From Streptomyces bathyalis (lineage in GTDB: Bacteria; Actinomycetota; Actinomycetes; Streptomycetales; Streptomycetaceae), in NCBI RefSeq assembly GCF_015910445.1, contig NZ_CP048882.1:4774001-4838000 (forward strand): 64,000 nt of DNA, read 5' to 3'. The position numbers and the translations under genes are program-made. Below are positions 45,062 to 53,575 of this stretch, one piece after another. Under the pieces are notes generated by a model that saw only the letters and a list, made by a program, of their open reading frames with translations, searched no databases and had not been told where the DNA came from. Numbering within the stretch: the first letter of the stretch is position 1; every line of letters begins with the position of its first letter.

Positions 45062-45103
45062 GGTCCTCATTGAGAGTTGGGGGAGTTGGGGAGTGAGCGC
45101 GCG

Positions 45104-47716
45104 ATGGTGACCTTCGCACAGGCTCAGGAGCGCGCGGAGCGCTGGGTCAACGGCGACGTGCCCGACGACCGGCACCGCGAGGTGCGGGTGCGGGAGTTCG
45201 ACCTGGGCTTCGTGGCGTGGGCGGAGCCGCCCTCCGGGTCCGGGGACGACGTGCCCCGTGCGCGGCTGGTGATAGCGCGGGACAGCGGGGAGACGACGCT
45301 GTGGCCGGGGCTGCCGGTGGGTGAGGTCATCCGCCGCTACGAGGAGGAGTACGGCTCGCCCGCCGCGGCGTCCCCTCCGGGCGGTGCGTCCGCTCCGCAG
45401 CGCCTGGATCTGGAGGCGACGTCGTTCCTGCTGACGCCGCCGGACTGGCTTCAGCAGGCAGCCGACGAGATGGGCATCCCGGACCGGCGGGGCGCAGGCA
45501 CGGGTGCGGGCGCCGGAACGGGATCCGGCGCCGTCACGGGGGGCGCCGGGGCTGCCGCGAGTGCGTCCGCTGCGGGCGTCAGCCCGTGGGACGCGGCGGA
45601 CACGAGCAGTTCGGGCGGCGGTGAGGCACAGCTGCCGCCCGCCACGGTCTTCGCCCCGCCCCTCGCCGACGGCGGGGCCTCCGCGGACGCCAAGACGGAG
45701 ATGATGCCCGAGGGCACCCCTCTTCCGAGGACGGCTGTCTCCCCGGCGGTGGACGGCACGGACCCGCAGGGTCAGGGTCAGGGTCAGGCGCAGGGCCAGG
45801 TGCCCGGTCAGGCCCATGGTCCGGCGGTGCCTCCGCCGCCGCCCCTCCCGCCCAACGCGCCGCCACCACCGCCCGGTTCGGGTCCAGGCGGCGACGCGGG
45901 CTCCGGCGGCGGGGGTGACGTGCACCATGCGGCGACGATGCTCGCGGGCCCGTCGCACGGCGGTTCCGGTGGTATCGGTGCCCCTCCGCCGCCGCCCGGT
46001 CCTCCCGGTGCTATCGGCGCGTCGGGCAGCTCCGACGCGGACACCGGCAAGGCGGCGGCGCGCGGATCCGCGCCGTCAGGACCTTCGCGGGGGAGCGGCC
46101 CGTCCGTACCGCCGCCACCCGGGGCGCCCGGCACACCAGGAGCCAGGCCGCCCGGCGCGGGCGGAGACGCGCCGGGTTCCTCAGGCGCGGGCTACGTACC
46201 GACGCAGATGGTCTCCGCCGACGAGGTGGCGCAGCTGCGGGACAGCGGCGCCAGCGCCCCCGGTTCGGGCCCCGGCGACGGGACGGGGTCCGGGGGCGGC
46301 GTTCACCATGCGGCGACGGTGCTCGCGGGACCCTCGCAGGGCGGCCCCGGTACGCCTCCGCCTCCCGGCGCTCCCGGTACCCCTCCGCCTCCGCCCGCCG
46401 CTCCCGGACAGCCTCCGGGTACGGGCGGGACCGGCGCCGGAGAGGGCGCCGGCGGAGGCGACGTTCACCATGCGGCGACGATGCTTGCGGGACCCTCGCA
46501 GGGCGGCCCCGGCACGCCTCCGCCCCCCGGACCGCCGTCCCCGCCGCCTTCAGCGCCGCCGCCCGTGCCCGCGGCCCCGGGAGCTCCACCGCAGGGCTAC
46601 GGCTTCCCGCAGCAGGGGCCACCCGCCGGTCCTCCGCCGGGCGCTCCCGGACAGCCCGCGGCACCCGGCGTGCCCGGCGCCGTCCCGCCGCCCGCGTACG
46701 GCTATCCGCAACAGCAGCAGCCCACCGGCCTGCCCACGGTCGGCCCCGGCTACATGGCGGTGCTCCGCTACCGTGCACCGGACGGCTCGGAGCAGCAGCT
46801 GATCAGGCGCTCCGCGCCGGGCACCCCGCATCCGGAGTGGCAGATCCTGCACGAGCTGCGCAACATGAACGTGCCGCCGCAGCAAGTGGTGGAGCTGCAC
46901 ACCGAGTTGGAGTCGTGTGAGCTGCCGGGCGGCTACTGCGCCCGCATGATCCGCGAGACGTGGCCGCAGGTCCGTGTGACGCATACGGCGCCGTACGGAC
47001 GCGACCACGCCACACGTCAGCAGGGGATGCGTCATCTCCTGGAGCACCAGGGCGAGTTGCACCAGGTCGCGGACGGGCCGGCGCGCCCCGCGCCGTTCCG
47101 CGTGCCGCTGCCGCCGCAGCACCAGATCCCGCCCGTACCGCCTCTGCCGCCGGACGCGATAGGGCAGGAGCTGCTGCAGGCGTTCGGGCCGCAGGCCGTC
47201 TTCCGCTTCGATCAGCACGCCGTCTCGCGGCAGGGCGTGCCGGACGTCGTCGGGCAGACGCTCGTGTGGGCCGGTCTGCCGGTGGACGTCGGCCCGTTCT
47301 TCTGGGGCCAGACCCAGCCGGGCCGACCGGTGCCGACGCTGGCCGAGCTGGCGCAGGAGCGGGGCGTGCAGCCCGGTTCCGACGCCGGTTCGTACCTGGT
47401 CATGGGCAACGACTTCGGCAAGCAGATGTGCGTGCAGTACGGCACCGCGAACATCGTGGCGGTGCCGCTGGAGGGCGGTCCCGAAGGGCAGCCCGCGCGG
47501 CCGCAGTTCGTCAACACCGGGCTTCCCGAGTTCGTGCGCGCGCTCGCGCTGCTCGGCCGGATGTGGCCGCTGCGGTACGGGCTGTCGCAGGAGCAGGCGG
47601 GGCGGTGGACCGTCGACTTCCAGGCGCAGCTCGCCGCGCTGGACCCGGCCGTCTTCTCCACCCCGGAGAACTGGTGGGCGGTGCTGCTGGAGCAGATGTG
47701 GGACGGGCTCTTCTAG
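45104..47716 (+). CDS. Imm35-like / deaminase-like / SUKH-4 composite protein
   Basis: The 870-residue protein opens with an N-terminal domain resembling YrhB/Imm35 immunity proteins (VTFAQAQERAERWVNGDVP, ARLVIARDSGETTLWPGLPV). A disordered Pro/Gly linker of about 420 residues follows, containing three copies of VHHAAT(M/V)LAGPS (near 273, 400 and 454). Next is a deaminase-like segment, H599-T-E601 with Cys605 and Cys612 (ELHTELESCELPGGYCARMI). The C-terminus is a SUKH-4-like domain (LPVDVGPFFWGQ, YLVMGNDFGKQMCVQ). Proteins of this layout are widespread in Streptomyces and carry the label SUKH-4 immunity protein (recalled). The coexistence of toxin-like and immunity-like domains in one chain is unexplained. 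GGGGAG precedes the ATG at 45104. Confidence 0.8.
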   Translation: MVTFAQAQERAERWVNGDVPDDRHREVRVREFDLGFVAWAEPPSGSGDDVPRARLVIARDSGETTLWPGLPVGEVIRRYEEEYGSPAAASPPGGASAPQRLDLEATSFLLTPPDWLQQAADEMGIPDRRGAGTGAGAGTGSGAVTGGAGAAASASAAGVSPWDAADTSSSGGGEAQLPPATVFAPPLADGGASADAKTEMMPEGTPLPRTAVSPAVDGTDPQGQGQGQAQGQVPGQAHGPAVPPPPPLPPNAPPPPPGSGPGGDAGSGGGGDVHHAATMLAGPSHGGSGGIGAPPPPPGPPGAIGASGSSDADTGKAAARGSAPSGPSRGSGPSVPPPPGAPGTPGARPPGAGGDAPGSSGAGYVPTQMVSADEVAQLRDSGASAPGSGPGDGTGSGGGVHHAATVLAGPSQGGPGTPPPPGAPGTPPPPPAAPGQPPGTGGTGAGEGAGGGDVHHAATMLAGPSQGGPGTPPPPGPPSPPPSAPPPVPAAPGAPPQGYGFPQQGPPAGPPPGAPGQPAAPGVPGAVPPPAYGYPQQQQPTGLPTVGPGYMAVLRYRAPDGSEQQLIRRSAPGTPHPEWQILHELRNMNVPPQQVVELHTELESCELPGGYCARMIRETWPQVRVTHTAPYGRDHATRQQGMRHLLEHQGELHQVADGPARPAPFRVPLPPQHQIPPVPPLPPDAIGQELLQAFGPQAVFRFDQHAVSRQGVPDVVGQTLVWAGLPVDVGPFFWGQTQPGRPVPTLAELAQERGVQPGSDAGSYLVMGNDFGKQMCVQYGTANIVAVPLEGGPEGQPARPQFVNTGLPEFVRALALLGRMWPLRYGLSQEQAGRWTVDFQAQLAALDPAVFSTPENWWAVLLEQMWDGLF

Positions 47717-47850
47717 GTTTCGTCCCACCCGCCCCGCTCGTCCCGTCCGTCCGGCCCGGCGCGTCCGGGCACGCACACGTGCAACGCACGGCAGCCGGGG
47801 TCAACACCCCCGCGCACCCGCTCCGTTCACTCTTCGCGGCGGCATCCGGT

Positions 47851-47909
47851 CCCGTCGCCCGTCACCCGCACGGATGGTCCGCACCGTCCGTGAGGTGACG
47901 GGCGGCGGG
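47851..47909 (+). terminator. long stem-loop downstream of the SUKH-4 gene
   Basis: The arms CCCGTCGCCCGTCACC (47851-47866) and GGTGACGGGCGGCGGG (47894-47909) pair at 15 of 16 positions, and CACGGA/TCCGTG continues the stem inside. It lies 135 bases after the gene and is probably its terminator. The rest of the 389-base gap to the coiled-coil gene carries no gene. Confidence 0.65.
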
Positions 47910-47990
47910 ATTCGTGCTGTGCGGGCATCGCCGCTGGTGCCGCGCACGATTCCGCGCGGCAGGGGCGCGCCCTGTGCCCACTCCGAGTGA

Positions 47991-48011
47991 CACCACGCCT
48001 CGTTCGTGGTG
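47991..48011. promoter_or_regulatory. inverted repeat upstream of the coiled-coil gene
   Basis: CACCACG (47991-47997) and CGTGGTG (48005-48011) form a seven-base-pair inverted repeat about 95 bases upstream of the start codon. The position fits an operator or activator site. Confidence 0.4.
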
Positions 48012-48105
48012 CGCTCGTATGGAGTGTCGCGTTATGACCGCTTCGCTCGGATCAAGAAAGATGTGCGTCCGCCGTTGAGTGTGTTGCTGAGGTAAGGGGC
48101 TCGAG

Positions 48106-49116
48106 ATGGGTGCGTCGCCGCATGCGTTCACCGTTGTACGGGGCCGTGGCTACCGGCCCGAGCAGGTCGACAAGGCGGTCGCAGGGCTGATCGGGCAGAG
48201 GGAGGACGACCGCAGGCACATCGCCGGGCTCATCGCGCGGGAGGAGGAACTCGCCGCGGAGGCCGAGCGGTTGAGGTCCCTCGCCGAATCGCTGCCGCCG
48301 CAGACGTACGAGTCGCTCGGCGGCCGGTCCCGCCGGCTCCTGACGATGGCCGAGGCGGAAGCGGCCGACGTGAGGGCGGCGGCGGAGGCGGAAGCCGCAC
48401 AGACCACGCAGGAGGCCGAGACTCACGCGCGCGCGGTCCGTGAGGCCGCGGAGGAGGAGGCAGAGCTGCTGCGGCGGGAGGCGTCCGCCGCGGCCGCCCG
48501 CAGTATCGCGGCGGCGCGCAGCGAGGCGAAGGCCGTGACGGTGGCCGCGCGCGAGGCGGCGGCGCAGACGCGCACAGCGGCAGACGAGGCGCTTCGGGAG
48601 ACCGAGGAGCACTGCGCCGCGACACTTGCCGAACAGGAGCAGGAGCAGGCGGCCGCATCGGAGGAGGCGGAACGCGAGCTCGCCGAGCGGAAGCGGGCCG
48701 TCGAGACGTATGTCCGCGAACTGGCCGACCGGGGCGAGCAGTTGATGGAGGCGGCGCGGCGCGAACGGGCCGAGGCAGAGGAGGACGCGCGGCGCTGGCA
48801 GGAGGAGGCGCAGGCCCGTGGCGCGAAGCTCCACGCGGGAGCCCGCGTGCGCGAGGAGGCCGTCGAGCGCGAGACCGAGCGGGTGCTGTGGGAGCACGCC
48901 GAGCGGGCGGCGGAGATGAGGCGGCACATGGCGCGCGTGCGCAGCACCCTGGCGTCGCTGACGGGACGCACCTTCGAGCCCGGCGCGGAGCAGGAGCCTC
49001 CGGCCGAGCAGACCGCGGCCCCGGAGCCCGCCGCGCCGGGCACGCCCGGCGAACAGTCCGCCGCCTCCCGCGAAGCGGTCACCGTCCCCGGGCAGGTCCG
49101 GGGTCGCGGTCGCTGA
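48106..49116 (+). CDS. DivIVA-like long coiled-coil protein
   Basis: The 336-residue protein begins FTVVRGRGYRPEQVDKAVAG, the short DivIVA-like N-terminus found in Streptomyces coiled-coil proteins (often called cellulose-binding protein; relatives include FilP and Scy). Nearly continuous Glu/Ala/Arg-rich coiled coil runs from about 35 to 290. A Pro/Glu-rich tail follows. Such proteins build cytoskeletal or polar scaffolds in hyphae. The final 16 or so codons (SREAVTVPGQVRGRGR) fall inside the first unit of the downstream tandem repeat, so the C-terminus seems to have been replaced or extended by repeat DNA. AAGGGG precedes the ATG. Confidence 0.85.
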   Translation: MGASPHAFTVVRGRGYRPEQVDKAVAGLIGQREDDRRHIAGLIAREEELAAEAERLRSLAESLPPQTYESLGGRSRRLLTMAEAEAADVRAAAEAEAAQTTQEAETHARAVREAAEEEAELLRREASAAAARSIAAARSEAKAVTVAAREAAAQTRTAADEALRETEEHCAATLAEQEQEQAAASEEAERELAERKRAVETYVRELADRGEQLMEAARRERAEAEEDARRWQEEAQARGAKLHAGARVREEAVERETERVLWEHAERAAEMRRHMARVRSTLASLTGRTFEPGAEQEPPAEQTAAPEPAAPGTPGEQSAASREAVTVPGQVRGRGR

Positions 49117-49800
49117 ACGTCCGCTGGGGGGTGGGTGGTTGTGCTGCCGCTGCGGGGCTCTCGTTGCCGAGCGGGTCCTCGCGGCCCCGAGCTCCCGCTC
49201 GGTCTTGGCCGTCCGTTGGCGCCCCGCTTGTGGGGTTCGAACTCGCAACGGCGGGCGGCTTCGCGCGGCGTGCTGTACGCCGGGTCCCGTGAAGCGGTCA
49301 CCGTCCCTGGGCGGGTCCGGGGGTCGGGGTCGCTGAACGTCGCCTGTGCGGCGGGCGGTTGTGCTGCTGCCGCGGGCTCTCGTTGCCGTACGGGGCTCTC
49401 GTGGTCCTGTCTCGGTGGGGCCCGTCCGTCGCCGGCCTCGCCCACGCTGGCAGAGCTCGCCGTGGTGAGGGGTGGCTTCAGCGGGCCTCGCTCGGTGCGC
49501 AGTGCGCCAGGTCCCGTGAAGCAATCACAGCCCCAGGGGAAGTTCCGGGGGTGTCGCGGGCGTCGAACGCTAGCCGTGCGGCGGGCGGTTGCCGCAGGCC
49601 GGGGGGCCTCGTTGCCGAGCGGGTCCTCGCGGCCCCTGAGTTCCCGCTCGGTCTTGGTCGTCCGTCGACGGCCCCCGCTTGTGGGGCTCGAACTCGTTAC
49701 GCCGGGCGGCGGCTTCGCGCGGCGTGCTGTCCGCCGGGTCCCGTGAAGCGGTCACCGTCCCTGGGCGGGTCCGGGGTCGGGGTCGCTGAACGTGTCCGCC
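49066..49800. repeat. array of ~225-bp tandem repeats
   Basis: A block starting TCCCG(C/T)GAAGCGGTCACCG recurs at 49066, 49285, 49512 (diverged) and 49740, with spacings of 219, 227 and 228 bases. Conserved landmarks in most units are a GGTCGCTGAACGT stretch, GCGGGCGGTTG, CTCGTTGCCGAGCGGGTCC, CTTGTGGGG-T/C-TCGAACTCG and a CGCGCGGCGTGCTG segment. The array starts inside the coiled-coil gene and otherwise carries no credible ORF. It makes up most of the 957-base gap before the symporter gene. Confidence 0.85.
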
Positions 49801-50012
49801 CGCCGTGGGCGGTTGCCGCCGCTCGGGGGGATCTGGGAGGACCCGTCCCCGGCCCCGGTGGTCACCTGCCCGGCAGGGCCCCGTGTCGCAAGCTCCCGCC
49901 GCGCGGTCCGAACTCGCCGAGGCCCGCGGTGACCTCCCCGGCGCACCCCGTCCCGGCGTGACGTGCGCCGCATTCGAGCGCGGTCACCCCCCCCGGGGCC
50001 CGGACTCGGCGC

Positions 50013-50064
50013 GCGGCCGACCGAACTCGCCGCCGCCCGCGGCCGACCGAACTCACCCCCGCCC
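50013..50064. repeat. two 26-bp tandem units
   Basis: GCGGCCGACCGAACTC plus ten more bases occurs at 50013-50038 and 50039-50064 just downstream of the symporter stop codon. It shares the CGAACTCG core with the larger array. Confidence 0.75.
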
Positions 50065-50073
50065 GCGGCGGGT

Positions 50074-51687
50074 TCAGCGGCGCCGCGCCCCCGCGAGCAA
50101 CCGCGCCTCGGCCGCCAGATACTCCCTGCGCCCGCGCTCCCGTGCGCGGCGCCCGCTGAGGAACGTGAACGCCCAGCCGAGGAAGAAGCCCACGGGGACG
50201 CTGATCATGCCGCTGGTGGTGAGCGGGAAGATGTCGAAGTTCTTTTCGGGGAAGAGGGATTGGGACGTGCCCGAGACGGTCGTGGAGAAGGCCGTCACCA
50301 CGATCGCCGTGGCCGTGCCGCCGATGAGCGTCGCCACCAGCCCGGTGCGTGTGAAGCGCCGCCAGAAGAGGCTGTAGACGAGTGCCGGTGCGATGGCGGA
50401 CCCGGCGATGCTGAAGGACAGGATGATCAGCGCCCGCAGCCCGTGGTTCTGTACGAGTACGGCCAGTGCGATGGCGGGTGCGCCCACGGCGAAGGCCGCG
50501 AGCCGTGCGATGAGCAGTTCGCGCCGCTGCGGCGGCTCGCCGCGGCTCAGTACATGCGCGTAGAGGTCGTGGGCGAGCGAGTTGCCGCAGGCGAGGATCA
50601 TCCCGGCGACGGACGAGAGCAGCGTGAGGAAGACCGCCGTCGAGACGGTGGTGAAGACGAACGTCGAGAGCGCGGCCGAGTCGGCGAGGATCGCGCGGGC
50701 CAGCTGGAGGATCGCCGTGCTGCCCTGCGGGCCGCCCGCCGCGAGGACTTCGCGGCCGAGGAGCGCCGTCGCACCGGCGCCGATGACCGCGATGAGGGCC
50801 GCGAAGACCGCCATGATCATGACGGCGTAGGACATGGCACGCCGGATCTCGGGCGCGTTCCGCGCGGTGTACATGCGCATCGTGACGTGCGGCAGGCAGG
50901 CGGCGCCGAAGACGACGGTGAGCGAACTGGCGACCAGGTCCGCCTTGCCGATGGTCGTGGGTTCGATCAGCAGTCCGGAGCGTGCGTACACGGAGCCGCC
51001 TCCGCTGCCGGTGTCGGCGAGGGTGACGAGTCGTGAGGGGTCCCAGCCGACCTTGTCCATGACGAGCAGTGCGAGCATCAACGAGGCGCCGAAGAGCACC
51101 ACCAGCTTGATGATGTGGATGAGCGCGGTGCCCTTCATCCCGCCGATCGCCGCGTAGCCGATCATGAGTCCGCCGAGGGCGATGATGGTCGCCGTACGCA
51201 CGGAGGAGCCCTCGAAGCCCAGCACGAGCGTGACGAGATGGCCGGCGCCGGAGAGCTGGAAGACCATCAGGGGAAGCAGCGAGGCCAGGGTGACGGCGGT
51301 CGCGGCGAGGCGTACCAGCCGGCTGGACCCGCGGTGGGTGAGGGCGTCACCCATGGTGAACCGGCCCGCGTTGCGCAGCGGTTCGGCCAGCAGGACCATC
51401 AGCAGCAGCAGGGACAGGGCGGTGCTCAGCGCGAGGAGCAGCCCGTCGAAACCGGCGAGCGCGATGATGCCGATCGTGGACAGGACGGTGGCGGCGGAGA
51501 TGTAGTCGCCCGCGATGGCGAGGCCGTTGCGCAGCGGGGCCAGAGTGCGGAAACCCGTGTAGAACTCGTCCAGGTCGTCGCGTTCGGCGCTGGTCATGAT
51601 GCACAGCAGCAGCGTGACGCTGACCAGTGCGGCGAAGATCGCGAACGATAGGGACTGCGAACTGGCGTCGACGGAACCCGGGTTCAC
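50074..51687 (-). CDS. sodium:solute symporter (acetate/ActP-like)
   Basis: The 537-residue protein has about 13 hydrophobic helices of the SSS family, including RNGLAIAGDYISAATVLSTI and GFDGLLLALSTALSLLLLMV. It resembles the cation/acetate (ActP) subgroup, which is nearly always preceded by a small DUF485 membrane protein, as here. The actual substrate (acetate or another monocarboxylate) is inferred. The start is GTG at 51687, overlapping the DUF485 stop (GTGA). The frame is open further upstream only as a shadow. Confidence 0.9.
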   Translation of the reverse strand: MNPGSVDASSQSLSFAIFAALVSVTLLLCIMTSAERDDLDEFYTGFRTLAPLRNGLAIAGDYISAATVLSTIGIIALAGFDGLLLALSTALSLLLLMVLLAEPLRNAGRFTMGDALTHRGSSRLVRLAATAVTLASLLPLMVFQLSGAGHLVTLVLGFEGSSVRTATIIALGGLMIGYAAIGGMKGTALIHIIKLVVLFGASLMLALLVMDKVGWDPSRLVTLADTGSGGGSVYARSGLLIEPTTIGKADLVASSLTVVFGAACLPHVTMRMYTARNAPEIRRAMSYAVMIMAVFAALIAVIGAGATALLGREVLAAGGPQGSTAILQLARAILADSAALSTFVFTTVSTAVFLTLLSSVAGMILACGNSLAHDLYAHVLSRGEPPQRRELLIARLAAFAVGAPAIALAVLVQNHGLRALIILSFSIAGSAIAPALVYSLFWRRFTRTGLVATLIGGTATAIVVTAFSTTVSGTSQSLFPEKNFDIFPLTTSGMISVPVGFFLGWAFTFLSGRRARERGRREYLAAEARLLAGARRR

Positions 51688-52133
51688 CTGCCGTCCTCCT
51701 CGCTCTCGCGCCGTTCCTCGTCGGCGATGCGCACTCTGTGCGATATGGGGTCGACGGTGACGCGGGCGAAGAGCTCGTAGGTGAGGATCGTCAGCAGGGT
51801 GATGGGGATCAGCAGAAGTCCGAGGAAGACGCCGAGATTGATGGCGCCGAACACGGACCGTGCCATGAGGTCCGGCAGGTATGCGGCCATGCCGAGATAG
51901 ACGGTGAAGTAGCCGAGGACGGCCACGGTCATGCTGCGGCGCAGCCACCTGTAGGCGCTGCGCAGCCGCAGGAGCTCGGTGTCCGCGTGGGCCGGGACGC
52001 TCGGGGCGTGCGTGGGGGGCGGACCGTACGAGGGGCGTGGGGGGTGCGGCGGCCGGGGTGGATGCGAGGGTGAATCCGGATACGTTCCGTAGTCGTCGAA
52101 GAATCCATGTTGTTCGCCGGTGTTGAACGCCAT
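51684..52133 (-). CDS. DUF485-family membrane protein (symporter partner)
   Basis: The 149-residue protein has a Pro/His-rich cytoplasmic tail of about 50 residues, then LRSAYRWLRRSMTVAVLGYF and a second membrane helix (GAINLGVFLGLLLIPITLLT). A YELFARVTVDP ending is typical of DUF485/YjcH-like proteins. These co-occur with acetate symporters, although their role is unknown. The ATG at 52133 follows GGGAGGGGAGG. It is coupled to the symporter gene by a four-base overlap. Confidence 0.9.
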   Translation of the reverse strand: MAFNTGEQHGFFDDYGTYPDSPSHPPRPPHPPRPSYGPPPTHAPSVPAHADTELLRLRSAYRWLRRSMTVAVLGYFTVYLGMAAYLPDLMARSVFGAINLGVFLGLLLIPITLLTILTYELFARVTVDPISHRVRIADEERRESEEDGR

Positions 52134-52624
52134 GCGCGCCTCCCCTCCCGTACGGGGCCGAACGCCCGAGGTTGAAGGCACGTTACTGGCGAGTGTCGGG
52201 CCGTTGGAAGAGTCGTACGGAAACCTGTCACATTTCCAACATCGTCACTGAAGGTCATGGCTGCGTGTGGTGTGCACGGCACACCCCTAGGGGGTCCTCC
52301 GACGGTGGGCGCCCCGTGGAATCGTCCTGGAGCAGGACGAGAGCACAGCTTCCGGTGCATAGGCTCCTGTTCACGGAGCCGGCGAAGGCAGTACGGACGG
52401 TTCCGGCTGCCCCGGCCGGAGGGCCGGCCACGGCGGCACCGGCCGCTCGGAGGGTGGGGTCAGCCCCCGCTCCGGAAGAGGTACGGGCACCATCGCGGCG
52501 CGCATCCGCGCACCGGGACACTCCAGGAGAACTCACACACGGGCGCGGCGGCACAGGGCCGCTCGCGCGGACGCACGACGCCGGAAACTGCCGGGAGCAC
52601 CGGACGGGGAGAGGAACACACACC
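52134..52624. other. 491-bp divergent promoter region
   Basis: No gene is supported here, although frames stay open because of GC. Notable elements are GTTGGAA (52203-52209) with TTCCAAC (52234-52240) as a spaced inverted repeat, and a tight hairpin GGTGTGC-ACG-GCACACC at 52269-52285. The region separates the DUF485/symporter operon from the ABC transporter operon and must hold both promoters. Confidence 0.55.
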
Positions 52625-53575
52625 ATGACGACGGCTGTAGCGGACCCCAGGAGCGGGGGCAGCGGGGCCCAGGCCGTTGCCGCCTCCGCCCGTCAGCTGG
52701 TCAAGGCGTACGGGTCGGGCGAGACGCGGGTCGTCGCGCTCGACCACGTCGATGTGGACATCGCACGCGGCGCGTTCACCGCGATCATGGGGCCTTCGGG
52801 CTCCGGCAAGTCGACCCTGATGCACTGCCTGGCCGGTCTGGACTCGGTCACCGAGGGGCGCATCCGGATCGGCGAGCAGGAGATCACCGGCCTGAAGGAC
52901 AAGAAACTGACGAAGCTGCGGCGTGACCGCATCGGCTTCATCTTCCAGGCCTACAACCTGCTTCCGACGCTCAACGCCCTGGAGAACATCACCCTCCCCA
53001 TGGACATCGCGGGCCGTAAGCCCGACAAGCAGTGGCTGGAGACGGTCATCGCCACCGTCGGCCTCGAGGACCGGCTCAAGCACAGGCCGACCCAGCTCTC
53101 CGGCGGTCAGCAGCAGCGGGTCGCCGTCGCGCGTGCGCTGGCGGCACGTCCCGAGATCATCTTCGGTGACGAGCCGACGGGCAATCTCGACTCCCGTGCG
53201 GGCGCGGAGATGCTGGGCTTCCTGCGGCGTTCGGTCGACGAGCTGGGGCAGACCATCGTGATGGTCACGCACGACCCGGTGGCCGCCGCGTACGCGGACC
53301 GCGTCCTGTATCTCGCGGACGGGCGCATCGTCGACGAGATGTACCGTCCGACCGCCGAGGCCGTGCTGGACAAGATGCTGCGCCTCGCGGAGAGCACCGA
53401 CCCCGGGGCGGTCGCGCAGTCGGGAGCGGCCCCGGCCGCGGGTCCGGCCGGGCGCCGTACCCCGGACGGGCTGGAGGCGTTCGGCACCTTCGACGACGGT
53501 CTCGAGGACCGCCGGGACGGCAGCGGACGCGGCGTGGACTTCGACGCCTTCGGCACCAACGGGAGCCGGCCGTGA
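52625..53575 (+). CDS. ABC transporter ATPase (MacB/LolD type)
   Basis: The 316-residue ATPase has Walker A GPSGSGKST, Q-loop FIFQAYNLLPTLNALENI, signature LSGGQQQR and Walker B IIFGDEPTGN, the MacB/LolD/FtsE-type set. A tail of about 80 residues (rich in Ala/Gly/Asp) extends beyond the usual end. The ATG at 52625 follows a GAGAGGAA stretch. It overlaps the permease gene by four bases (GTGA), so they form one transporter. Such systems act in lipoprotein or peptide export or mechanotransmission; the substrate is unknown. Confidence 0.94.
   Translation: MTTAVADPRSGGSGAQAVAASARQLVKAYGSGETRVVALDHVDVDIARGAFTAIMGPSGSGKSTLMHCLAGLDSVTEGRIRIGEQEITGLKDKKLTKLRRDRIGFIFQAYNLLPTLNALENITLPMDIAGRKPDKQWLETVIATVGLEDRLKHRPTQLSGGQQQRVAVARALAARPEIIFGDEPTGNLDSRAGAEMLGFLRRSVDELGQTIVMVTHDPVAAAYADRVLYLADGRIVDEMYRPTAEAVLDKMLRLAESTDPGAVAQSGAAPAAGPAGRRTPDGLEAFGTFDDGLEDRRDGSGRGVDFDAFGTNGSRP

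Noticed and set aside
41407..47716. The deaminase/SUKH genes as a type VI or type VII effector-immunity module
   Set aside because: No PAAR, RHS, WXG100, LXG or signal-peptide features are present in any of the genes.
49230..49700. GGTTCGAACTC-like segments resembling tRNA T-loops in the repeat array
   Set aside because: The flanks do not pair into a T-arm, acceptor stem or anticodon arm, so no tRNA or tRNA remnant is supported.
49135..49961. ORFs inside the 225-bp repeat array
   Set aside because: Repeated peptide blocks simply follow the DNA repeats, in several frames on both strands, with no start signals.
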